This document shows, in pieces, positions 1 through 5,641 of a stretch of DNA of 6,876 bases (positions are counted from its first letter, which is position 1; each line of letters begins with the position of its first letter). Position numbers and translations under genes: made by a program. Origin of the DNA: Coriobacteriia bacterium. Its GTDB lineage: Bacteria; Actinomycetota; Coriobacteriia; WRKU01; WQUG01. Under the pieces are notes generated by a model. It made no database searches, was not told the DNA's origin, and worked only from the letters and a program-made list of their open reading frames with translations. The DNA is taken from contig WREJ01000062.1 in NCBI GenBank assembly GCA_009779395.1, forward strand, positions 1 through 6,876, given 5' to 3'.

Positions 1-62
1 TAATGGCAGGACGCTGGTTTTTGGTGCCAGTTGTCTAGGTTCGAATCCTAGTACCCCAGCCA
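1..62 (+). tRNA. tRNA-Gln (anticodon UUG), 5' end outside window
   Basis: This is the 3' part of a glutamine tRNA; the 5' acceptor strand and most of the D arm lie before base 1. The anticodon stem pairs 14-18 (CTGGT) with 26-30 (GCCAG), closing a 7-base loop with anticodon TTG at 21-23. The T arm pairs 35-39 (CTAGG) with 47-51 (CCTAG) around the loop TTCGAAT. The 3' acceptor strand TACCCCA (52-58), discriminator G59 and an encoded CCA (60-62) match the usual bacterial tRNA-Gln 3' end, whose 5' partner would be TGGGGTA. The tRNA ends 29 bases before lepA, and I see no terminator in between. Confidence 0.93.
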
Positions 63-75
63 TTCCGTTTGCTTC

Positions 76-91
76 TGTTAAAATTGCTGCC
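76..91 (+). promoter_or_regulatory. probable extended -10 promoter of lepA, possibly giving a leaderless mRNA
   Basis: TGT-TAAAAT (TG at 76-77, hexamer at 79-84) resembles an extended -10 element. No -35-like hexamer is visible at the right distance, where the tRNA 3' end lies. A start site about 7 bases after the hexamer falls at base 91 or 92, the A of the lepA ATG. There is no Shine-Dalgarno sequence before that ATG. Both facts fit a leaderless transcript, a mode common in Actinomycetota. The gene could also be read through from the tRNA promoter. Confidence 0.42.
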
Positions 92-1903
92 ATGAGTAGC
101 GAGCTTAAGCATATACGCAATTTTTCCATTATTGCCCATATTGACCACGGAAAGTCGACACTGGCTGACCGTATTTTAGAGGCGACTGATGCGGTAGCAC
201 AGCGTGACATGCAAGACCAGTTGCTTGACAGCATGGATATCGAGCGCGAGCGTGGTATTACTATCAAGGCGCAGGCGGTACGGGTGCTGTATACGGCAGC
301 TGACGGTGCGTCGTATCGGCTGAACTTGATCGATACCCCTGGGCATGTTGACTTTACCTATGAGGTTTCGCGCGCCTTGGCGGCCTGTGAGGGTGTAATT
401 TTAGTCGTCGATGCCTCGCAGGGGGTCGAGGCGCAAACAGTGGCAAATGCCATGCTTGCCATGAATGCCAACCTTGAAATCATTCCCGTCATCAACAAGA
501 TTGACCTGCCCGCCGCTGACCCTGCGCGGGTACGGGGCGAAATCGAAGAAACGCTTGCTATCCCCGCTGACGATGCTGTGTTGACCAGCGCAAAAACGGG
601 GGAGGGTATTACTGACTTGCTTGAAGCGGTAGTCCAGCGCATACCGGCACCAACAGGCGATCCCAGTTCTGCTGTTCCTTTGCGTGCGCTGATTTTTGAC
701 TCGTGGTTTGACGAATATCGTGGTGTTGTTGCCCTGGTGCGGGTCATGGATGGTACTCTGCCAAGCGGTGCAAACATTTTGCTGATGGCAAATGGCGCGA
801 CTACCGATGCCGAAGAAGTAGGCGTGCGCAGTCCTGAAAATATTGTCCTGCCGGCTTTATCTGCCGGCGAGGTTGGCTATTTGGTCACGGGGCTAAAAGA
901 CCCCGCACTGGTGACGGTGGGCGACACGGTGACGACTACTAATAACCCCGCGCGCGAAGCCCTGCCGGGGTATCGCGAAATCAAGCCCATGGTGTATGCA
1001 GGGCTGTACCCTATTGACGGCGACCAGTTTACTGAACTGCGCGAAGCCCTCGACAAGCTAAAGCTAAACGACCCTGCTTTAGAGTATCTACCAGAAACCA
1101 GTCATGCACTGGGCTTTGGCTTTCGTGTAGGATTTCTGGGGCTTCTTCACATGGAGGTCATCCAGGAACGACTCGAGCGCGAATTTGACATCGCGCTGCT
1201 TGCGACGGCTCCGAGTGTGTCCTATCACGTGCATTTGACGGACGGCACGATGCGTGCGATTCACTCGCCGCAGGACATGCCCGTACAAAACGAGATTGAC
1301 CATATCGAAGAGCCCTATTTGCGGGCAACGGTCCTGGTGCCCCCTGATTATGTGGGTGCGGTGATGGAGCTAGCCCAGGGCAGGCGCGCACACTTTATTG
1401 ACATGCAGTACCTGGGACCAAATACGGTCGAAATGCACTACGAAATACCCTTGGCAGAGTTGATCCTTGACTTTTTTGATCAACTAAAGTCGCGCACCAA
1501 GGGCTACGCATCGCTTGACTACGAGTTCAGCGGCTATAAAACCAGCGAGCTGCTGAAACTGGACATTTTGCTGGCGGGTAAAGTAGTGGACGCTCTCTCT
1601 TTTATTGTGCACAAAGACAAGTCCTATCAGCGTGGTCTGGAACTGACGCGCAAGCTAAAGGACATCATTCCGCGGCAGATGTTTGAGGTGCCCATTCAGG
1701 CGGCTGTTGGTAGTCGTGTGCTGTCGCGTACTAATGTCAAGGCGATTCGCAAAGACGTTTTGGCGCGCTGCTATGGCGGCGACGTCACGCGCAAAAAGAA
1801 GCTGCTTGAACAGCAGAAAAAGGGTAAAAAACGCATGAAGAGCATCGGGTCGGTCGAGGTTCCGCAAGAGGCTTTTATGGCGATACTGAAAGTAGATGAT
1901 TAG
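92..1903 (+). CDS. lepA: Elongation factor 4 (LepA), ribosome back-translocase GTPase
   Basis: EF4 is a translational GTPase that binds stalled or mis-translocated 70S ribosomes and has been linked to back-translocation and ribosome assembly. The 603 residues match the usual length of about 600. The GTPase domain shows the P-loop AHIDHGKST (15-23), the switch region ERGIT (53-57), DTPGH (81-85), NKID (135-138) and SAK (166-168). EF-G-like domains follow. The C-terminal part ends with the EF4-specific basic segment CYGGDVTRKKKLLEQQKKG and then the KSIGSVEVPQEAF motif, which separates it from EF-G and BipA. The ATG start is supported because the conserved IRNFSIIAHIDHG segment begins only eight residues in. 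No ribosome-binding site precedes it. Its stop overlaps the next gene by 8 bases. Confidence 0.97.
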   Translation: MSSELKHIRNFSIIAHIDHGKSTLADRILEATDAVAQRDMQDQLLDSMDIERERGITIKAQAVRVLYTAADGASYRLNLIDTPGHVDFTYEVSRALAACEGVILVVDASQGVEAQTVANAMLAMNANLEIIPVINKIDLPAADPARVRGEIEETLAIPADDAVLTSAKTGEGITDLLEAVVQRIPAPTGDPSSAVPLRALIFDSWFDEYRGVVALVRVMDGTLPSGANILLMANGATTDAEEVGVRSPENIVLPALSAGEVGYLVTGLKDPALVTVGDTVTTTNNPAREALPGYREIKPMVYAGLYPIDGDQFTELREALDKLKLNDPALEYLPETSHALGFGFRVGFLGLLHMEVIQERLEREFDIALLATAPSVSYHVHLTDGTMRAIHSPQDMPVQNEIDHIEEPYLRATVLVPPDYVGAVMELAQGRRAHFIDMQYLGPNTVEMHYEIPLAELILDFFDQLKSRTKGYASLDYEFSGYKTSELLKLDILLAGKVVDALSFIVHKDKSYQRGLELTRKLKDIIPRQMFEVPIQAAVGSRVLSRTNVKAIRKDVLARCYGGDVTRKKKLLEQQKKGKKRMKSIGSVEVPQEAFMAILKVDD

Positions 1904-2780
1904 CATGAAGGAAAAAACTCAGTCGCTAACCTTTTCGACTATCGTAAAAGTTGCCTGTGTACTGATATTACTTGCGGGTTTTTTACCCTTTGCGACGGTG
2001 TCGTGTGCGGGCGAGACGGTTTTTAGTGTCTCGGGGTATCAGTTGGCGACCGGTGCCTTTGAGGACGAAGCCGCCGAGATGTCTGCGGGCAACATGGGAG
2101 TGGGCATGGGCATGGGTGCCGGTCAGCTGGCAGCACTGAACCTGCTTGCTGGGGTCAACGCCTTGCTGGTCATTGCTTTTGTCGGTACGGCATTTTTGCT
2201 CTTTGTTTCGCTTGTGGTGCCGCGCAGCAAGCTTGAACTGATGCTCAGTCTGGTGGTGACGGCATTTTCTGCAGCGGCTTACGCTCAATGGATGGTGATT
2301 TTCTCGGCATTTGCGCACATGTTTGACCGTGCCGGCATGGGCGGAGGTCCCCCCATGAACGCAGGACCTGCGGTGGGTTTGTACCTGGTGCTTGCCCTCA
2401 CTGTGTTGCTGCTGTTGGTCGCTGCCGCAGAATCGCTGCAGCTACTGCCTGACGGTGTTCTGCGCGCAGTGAGGCTGATTCGGGGTAAAGATACAGCGGA
2501 GGAGCCCGTACCAGCACCCTATCCCGCTGCTGCTGTAGGCATGTATGCTGTCCCGCCGACACACGGTCTGTACTATCCCGTTTCTGGGCAGGTGGTACCA
2601 GCTGGCTATCAGGTTCCCGTTGCTGGGCAGGCTCCGGTAATGGTGCCGCTGCAGCCACAACCACAGCCACGTCCGCCCGCACCCGCACCAGAACAAGCAC
2701 CTGCTGCCTCTGATGTGCCAGTGCCGCCGCAGCCGTGTCCGCCAGCACCTGCAGCGGGACAGATAGATGCGCTACCTTGA
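1896..2780 (+). CDS. Unassigned four-segment membrane protein with proline-rich cytoplasmic tail
   Basis: I cannot assign a function to this 294-residue protein. Four hydrophobic segments are visible at about 15-34, 82-108, 114-137 and 158-181. Positive charges (K5, K7, K18; R110, K112; R190, R193, R196) place both termini inside. The first segment ends in LPFATVSCAG followed by FSVSGYQLATG; I recall similar SC-G...SG-LA-G patterns in uncharacterised small membrane proteins of Gram-positive bacteria. TVSC at 34-37 is a poor lipobox, so a lipoprotein is possible but less likely. The two predicted external loops are rich in Gly and Met (MGVGMGMG near 67-74; AGMGGGPPM near 146-154). Residues 202-294 form a low-complexity Pro/Ala/Gln/Val tail, probably disordered. 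ATG 1896 overlaps the lepA stop by 8 bases; ATG 1905 is an alternative start three codons later. The end overlaps dusB by 14 bases. Confidence 0.85.
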   Translation: MISMKEKTQSLTFSTIVKVACVLILLAGFLPFATVSCAGETVFSVSGYQLATGAFEDEAAEMSAGNMGVGMGMGAGQLAALNLLAGVNALLVIAFVGTAFLLFVSLVVPRSKLELMLSLVVTAFSAAAYAQWMVIFSAFAHMFDRAGMGGGPPMNAGPAVGLYLVLALTVLLLLVAAAESLQLLPDGVLRAVRLIRGKDTAEEPVPAPYPAAAVGMYAVPPTHGLYYPVSGQVVPAGYQVPVAGQAPVMVPLQPQPQPRPPAPAPEQAPAASDVPVPPQPCPPAPAAGQIDALP

Positions 2781-3771
2781 TGCGCTTGCAGCTAATCCTA
2801 TTCTGCTAGCACCTATGGCGGGGGTGGCAGATGCGCCCTTTCGTGCCATCAACAAACGTTTTGGTGCGGGTCTGACCTGCAGCGAGATGATTAGTGCAAA
2901 GGGTCTGCACTACGACCAGGGGCGTAATAGGTCGCATCGTTTGCTGCGCTTAGCACCCGAAGAAATCCCGGCTGTTGTGCAGCTGTTTGGCTCTGACCCG
3001 CAGCTGATGGCAGACCAAGCAGCAGCAGTTGCAGAACTGATGGGCGATACAATTCTTGCCATCGACATCAACATGGGCTGCCCCGTTCCCAAAGTTGTTA
3101 ACAAAGGCGACGGCAGCGCTCTTATGAAAACACCCGATCTGGCTGCAGAAATCGTCGCTGCCATGCGCACAACTCTTGATGTCTGCGGTCGCAGTGACCT
3201 TGTCGTGACGGCAAAGATTCGCAAAGGTTGGTCGCCGCAAAGCCTTAATGCAGTTCAGTTTGCCCAGAATTTGCAGGCAGCAGGGGCAGCAGCCATCACC
3301 GTTCACGGGCGCACGGCTGACCAGTTTTATCGTGGCAGCTCTGATCGGGACAGCATTGCTGCGGTCAAAGCTGCTCTGACGATTCCTGTTATTGCTTCGG
3401 GCGATGCCTTTAGCGCCGAAGACTGTTTTAGCATTATGCAGCAGACCGGTGCAGACGCGGTCATGGTCGCACGCGGAGCCTACGGCAATCCCTGGATTTT
3501 TCAGCGTGCAGCAGCAATTTTAGCGGGGGAGTCTGGACCATCTCTGCCACCCGAACCCAGTTTGCAGCAGCGACTTGCGATGCTGCGCGAACATGCCCAG
3601 ATGGTGGTTGATTGGTACGACGACCCGCATCTGGCGCGTATGCGCAAGCACGCAGCCTGGTATGTGGCACGACGTCCGGCTGCGGCGATTTTTCGCCAGC
3701 GTTTGCACAGCATTAGCACGCTAGAGCAGCTTGACCAGTTAATCGAGGACTATCTTGAGCAGCAGGGCTAG
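2767..3771 (+). CDS. dusB: tRNA-dihydrouridine synthase, DusB-like
   Basis: This is an FMN-dependent enzyme that reduces uridines in the tRNA D loop to dihydrouridine. Its 334 residues are the normal family length. The N-terminal TIM barrel shows LAPMAGVADAPFR (14-26, FMN binding), INMGCPVPKVV (101-111) with the catalytic cysteine C105, TAKIRKGW (148-155), ITVHGRT (177-183) and the phosphate-binding ARGAYGNPWIF (235-245). The C-terminal helical domain has the RKHAAWYV segment. The usual NGD motif reads SGDAF here (211-215), which I think also occurs in relatives. ATG 2767 lies 14 bases inside the upstream gene with only a weak GGGA before it, so translation is probably coupled. The assignment to the DusB subgroup, rather than DusA or DusC, comes from GCPVPKV and GDGSALM. 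Confidence 0.94.
   Translation: MRYLDALAANPILLAPMAGVADAPFRAINKRFGAGLTCSEMISAKGLHYDQGRNRSHRLLRLAPEEIPAVVQLFGSDPQLMADQAAAVAELMGDTILAIDINMGCPVPKVVNKGDGSALMKTPDLAAEIVAAMRTTLDVCGRSDLVVTAKIRKGWSPQSLNAVQFAQNLQAAGAAAITVHGRTADQFYRGSSDRDSIAAVKAALTIPVIASGDAFSAEDCFSIMQQTGADAVMVARGAYGNPWIFQRAAAILAGESGPSLPPEPSLQQRLAMLREHAQMVVDWYDDPHLARMRKHAAWYVARRPAAAIFRQRLHSISTLEQLDQLIEDYLEQQG
3745..3757 (+). promoter_or_regulatory. Shine-Dalgarno GAGGA and TTG start of hemW
   Basis: GAGGA at 3745-3749 lies five bases before TTG 3755. No other ATG or GTG precedes the conserved YMHIPFC segment in this frame, and the site lies inside the end of dusB. This pair therefore decides the hemW start. Confidence 0.7.
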
Positions 3772-4981
3772 GGTCAAAACGACAGACTTTGTTGCCCGTG
3801 ACCTGGCATTGTATATGCACATACCCTTTTGCGCGGCGCGCTGCAGCTACTGTGATTTTTGTTCAACTGTTGTGCCGCCTGACGCGCGTGATGCGGCTTT
3901 GGATGCCTACTGTGCTGCCCTGATGCAGCAGATTGCCGCCTGGGGACATCTGGTGCCGGCGGGTACGACAGTAAGCTCGGTCTATATTGGTGGTGGCACA
4001 CCAAGTTTGCTGGGCAGACGTCTGCCTGTGCTGCTTGCTGCACTGCGACAGAGCTTTGACCTGCAACAGCTGCGCGAAATCACGGTCGAAGCAAACCCCG
4101 AGAGCTTTGACGATCAGCTGGCTGCGGTACTGGCAGCAGCGGGTGTCACACGCATTTCGCTGGGCGTGCAAAGCCTTGACAATCAGGCTTTGCAGCTGTT
4201 GGGGCGTATTCACACTGCTGACAGTGCAGTTGCCGCGCTGCAGGCGGCAAAAAACGCAGGACTGCGTGTCTCGGCGGACTTTCTTTTCGGCTTGCCCACT
4301 GACAGTAGCGTGCCGACTGACGCGCACACAGCAGCGCGGCAGCTTGCAGCTGACTTGCAAGCGGTTGCAGCTGAAATCGAGCACCTTTCTGTGTATCCGC
4401 TGACTGCCGAGGCAGGAACGCTTTTGTATCAGCAGCTTGATGAGCAGATTGTCCAGCTACCCGACCAAGAGGCACTGGTAGACCAGCTGGCTGCTGTAGA
4501 ACAACTACTGACACAGCAGGGCTTTATCCGCTACGAGATTTCAAGTTACGCACATCCTGGCGCGCAGTGTCAGCACAACTTGCGTTACTGGACTTGCGAC
4601 AGCCGTCGTGGCGACTATCTGGGCTTTGGTGTCAGTGCTGCATCGATGCTCAATCACGCAGACGGCAGCCGCAGCCGCTTTGTCCTGCACAATACACGTG
4701 AGGACTATCTGCAGCAGCCTGATACCACCACGCCCGCACAGTCAGAAGCACTCACGCCCGCCCAAGCACGCCGCGAAGATGTCATGCTAGCCCTGCGAAC
4801 CAAAACGGGCGCGCCACTGTCTGCGGTTACAGAGGCCGGACTGCAGTACGTCTGCAAAGAACTATGCCAGGAGGAACTGTTGACGAGGGAGGACGACCAT
4901 TACCGCTGCACGAATCGTGGCTGGTTGCTGGGGAACACAGTATTCTCACGTGTTTGGAACGCTCCAAACTCCGCCACCTAG
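3755..4981 (+). CDS. hemW: HemW-like heme chaperone (radical SAM, HemN family)
   Basis: This 408-residue protein belongs to the radical SAM HemN/HemW family. HemW proteins bind heme and pass it to respiratory enzymes; they were long misannotated as coproporphyrinogen III dehydrogenase. The 4Fe-4S motif is C26-x3-C30-x2-C33 in the segment HIPFCAARCSYCDFC, with an additional C36. SAM-binding features follow: GGGTPS (79-84), VEANPES (111-117), SLGVQS (135-140) and GLP (179-181). The HemW-type HNLRYW (274-279) and YLGFG (288-292) are present, as is a C-terminal winged-helix-like segment. Beginning the conserved domain at residue 19 fits HemW better than HemN, which has a longer N-terminus. The TTG start overlaps dusB by 17 bases. 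Neighbours lepA and hemW are commonly adjacent in Gram-positive bacteria. Confidence 0.93.
   Translation: MSSRARVKTTDFVARDLALYMHIPFCAARCSYCDFCSTVVPPDARDAALDAYCAALMQQIAAWGHLVPAGTTVSSVYIGGGTPSLLGRRLPVLLAALRQSFDLQQLREITVEANPESFDDQLAAVLAAAGVTRISLGVQSLDNQALQLLGRIHTADSAVAALQAAKNAGLRVSADFLFGLPTDSSVPTDAHTAARQLAADLQAVAAEIEHLSVYPLTAEAGTLLYQQLDEQIVQLPDQEALVDQLAAVEQLLTQQGFIRYEISSYAHPGAQCQHNLRYWTCDSRRGDYLGFGVSAASMLNHADGSRSRFVLHNTREDYLQQPDTTTPAQSEALTPAQARREDVMLALRTKTGAPLSAVTEAGLQYVCKELCQEELLTREDDHYRCTNRGWLLGNTVFSRVWNAPNSAT
4952..4969 (+). terminator. perfect 7-bp hairpin at the end of hemW, possible weak terminator
   Basis: GTTTGGA (4952-4958) pairs perfectly with TCCAAAC (4963-4969) across the tetraloop ACGC. 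The hairpin lies in the last codons of hemW, 9 bases before the TAG. No T-run follows directly, only a pyrimidine-rich stretch from about 4985 to 5010, so a classical intrinsic terminator is not shown. It could reduce read-through or protect the 3' end of the lepA-hemW transcript. Confidence 0.3.
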
Positions 4982-4990
4982 GCTGCTCTC

Positions 4991-5020
4991 TTGCGCTCTT
5001 CTTTAGTTCTGTCGTATTAT
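4991..5020 (+). promoter_or_regulatory. probable sigma-70-type promoter of the rpsP operon
   Basis: TATTAT at 5015-5020 is a good -10 box. TTGCGC at 4991-4996 is an acceptable -35 box at 18-base spacing. The predicted start site is near 5027, giving a leader of about 72 bases before the rpsP start codon. The position, just after hemW and before the S16 operon, supports it. Confidence 0.6.
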
Positions 5021-5039
5021 AGGTAGCTGTATGTTTTTT

Positions 5040-5079
5040 GTGGTTGCGTCCCGCAGTGAAGGGCGGGCGATGCTACCAC
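5040..5079 (+). promoter_or_regulatory. large hairpin in the rpsP leader
   Basis: GTGGT (5040-5044) pairs with ACCAC (5075-5079). After one T-T mismatch, GCGTC (5046-5050) pairs with GATGC (5069-5073) through one G-T wobble. After a two-base bulge (5067-5068), CCGC (5051-5054) pairs with GCGG (5063-5066). The apical loop is eight bases. That is 14 pairs in non-coding sequence ending eight bases before the Shine-Dalgarno sequence. A role in controlling the ribosomal protein operon is inferred; I do not recognise it as a named leader class. Confidence 0.55.
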
Positions 5080-5093
5080 CTAACGCGGAGGTG
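5077..5093 (+). promoter_or_regulatory. alternative small hairpin covering the rpsP Shine-Dalgarno sequence
   Basis: CACCT (5077-5081) is complementary to AGGTG (5089-5093), with a seven-base loop. AGGTG is the 3' half of the ribosome-binding site GGAGGTGA. Bases 5077-5079 are also used by the 3' arm of the larger hairpin at 5040-5079, so the two structures exclude each other. Confidence 0.4.
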
Positions 5094-5101
5094 AACTTTT
5101 G
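5087..5101 (+). promoter_or_regulatory. strong Shine-Dalgarno GGAGGTGA and TTG start of rpsP
   Basis: GGAGGTGA (5087-5094) is close to a perfect match to the 16S 3' end. TTG 5099 lies seven bases after the GGAGG core. The S16 N-terminus, SVKIRLARHG, begins directly after that TTG, and the nearby GTG at 5091 is in another frame. TTG is therefore the start codon. Confidence 0.85.
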
Positions 5102-5638
5102 TCAGTTAAGATTCGTTTGGCACGCCACGGAGCAAAAAAGGCTCCCTATTTTCGTATTGTTGTCGCTGATTCGCGTATGCCGCGCAATGGGCGTTTTATC
5201 CAGATTGTTGGTCGCTTTAATCCGCGGGTAAAGCCGCTTGACATCGAGCTGGATGCCGATGCGGTAGACGCTTGGATTAAAAAGGGTGCTCAACCAACCG
5301 AGGCTGCGGCAAAGATTATTGCCATTGCAAAGGGTGAGAAAGAAAAAGCACCAGAAAAAGCAAAGGTGTCAAAGCGTGCGGTGGCAAAGAAAGAGGCAGA
5401 AGCGGTAGCAAAGAAAGAAGCAGCCGAAAAAGCTGCTGCTGAAAAAGAAGCCGCCAAAGCAGAAGCCGAAGCACCAGCCGAAGAGGCTCCAGCTGAAGAA
5501 GCAGCAGCCGAAGAAGCACCAGCTGAGGAAGCAGCCGAAGAAGCACCAGCTGAGGAAGCACCAGCTGAAGAAGCACCAGCTGAAGAGCCAGCTGAAGAGG
5601 CCGCTGCTGAAGAAGTCGAAGAAGCTAAAGAGGCTTAG
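5099..5638 (+). CDS. rpsP: 30S ribosomal protein S16 with long Lys/Ala then acidic C-terminal extension
   Basis: S16 binds 16S rRNA in the 30S body and is needed for its assembly. Residues 1 to about 78 are the conserved fold: SVKIRLARHGAKKAPYFRIVVADSR, GRFIQIVGRFNP (31-42), IELD (49-52) and WIKKGAQPTE (59-68). The protein is 179 residues long, against about 80-90 in E. coli or Bacillus. Residues 79-120 are rich in Lys, Ala and Glu and probably helical. Residues 121-179 are acidic, built of repeated EEAPA/EEAA units, with a single Lys (177). Ala-rich S16 tails are known in Actinomycetota, though their role is not clear to me. The gene has its own probable promoter, a structured leader and a TTG start, and it begins the rpsP-khpA-rimM-trmD operon. 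khpA follows after three bases. Confidence 0.96.
   Translation: MSVKIRLARHGAKKAPYFRIVVADSRMPRNGRFIQIVGRFNPRVKPLDIELDADAVDAWIKKGAQPTEAAAKIIAIAKGEKEKAPEKAKVSKRAVAKKEAEAVAKKEAAEKAAAEKEAAKAEAEAPAEEAPAEEAAAEEAPAEEAAEEAPAEEAPAEEAPAEEPAEEAAAEEVEEAKEA
5471..5608 (+). repeat. degenerate 15-base in-frame repeat encoding EEAPA units in the S16 tail
   Basis: Copies and near-copies of GAAGAAGCACCAGCT (with GAG/GAA, GCA/GCC and CCA variants) run in tandem and encode residues 125-170 of S16. Some units lack the proline codon (EEAA). The high nucleotide identity of the last units suggests recent expansion by slippage or unequal exchange, so copy number may differ between strains. Confidence 0.8.
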
Positions 5639-5641
5639 ACC

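Noticed and set aside
358..777. A 139-codon - strand frame opposite lepA.
   Set aside because: It is Ser/Thr/Ala-rich with no motif, opposite conserved GTPase sequence, and is a typical shadow frame.
851..905. Two neighbouring inverted repeats in lepA (CCGGC/GCCGG at 851-867 and CGGGG/CCCCG at 888-905).
   Set aside because: They are short 5-bp stems within coding sequence at ordinary codon positions, with no T-run. This is expected by chance in GC-rich DNA.
1998..2009. TVSC in the membrane protein as a lipoprotein processing site.
   Set aside because: Thr at -3 is a poor fit to the lipobox, the protein has three further membrane segments, and the segment reads as an ordinary first membrane helix.
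3863..4403. Long frames on both strands inside hemW (173 codons on -, 138 codons on +).
   Set aside because: They lie fully inside a well-supported HemW domain, give Cys/Gln/Arg-rich sequence without motifs and have no ribosome-binding sites.
5022..5077. GGTAGC (5022-5027) paired with GCTACC (5072-5077) as the main leader structure.
   Set aside because: Most of the 5' arm lies before the predicted transcription start near 5027, so it would be missing from the main transcript. It is kept only as a possibility for read-through RNA.
5031..5231. A 66-codon + strand frame starting with ATG just after the predicted rpsP start site, which could act as an upstream ORF overlapping rpsP.
   Set aside because: It has no ribosome-binding site, its peptide is not recognisable, and most of it lies over the conserved S16 coding sequence in another frame. 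It is better explained as a chance frame, though a short leaderless translation event cannot be excluded.
5316..5576. A long - strand frame rich in leucine opposite the S16 tail.
   Set aside because: It is the reverse image of GAA/GCA/GCT codon repeats, which give Leu-rich frames automatically. It has no start signals and no domain.
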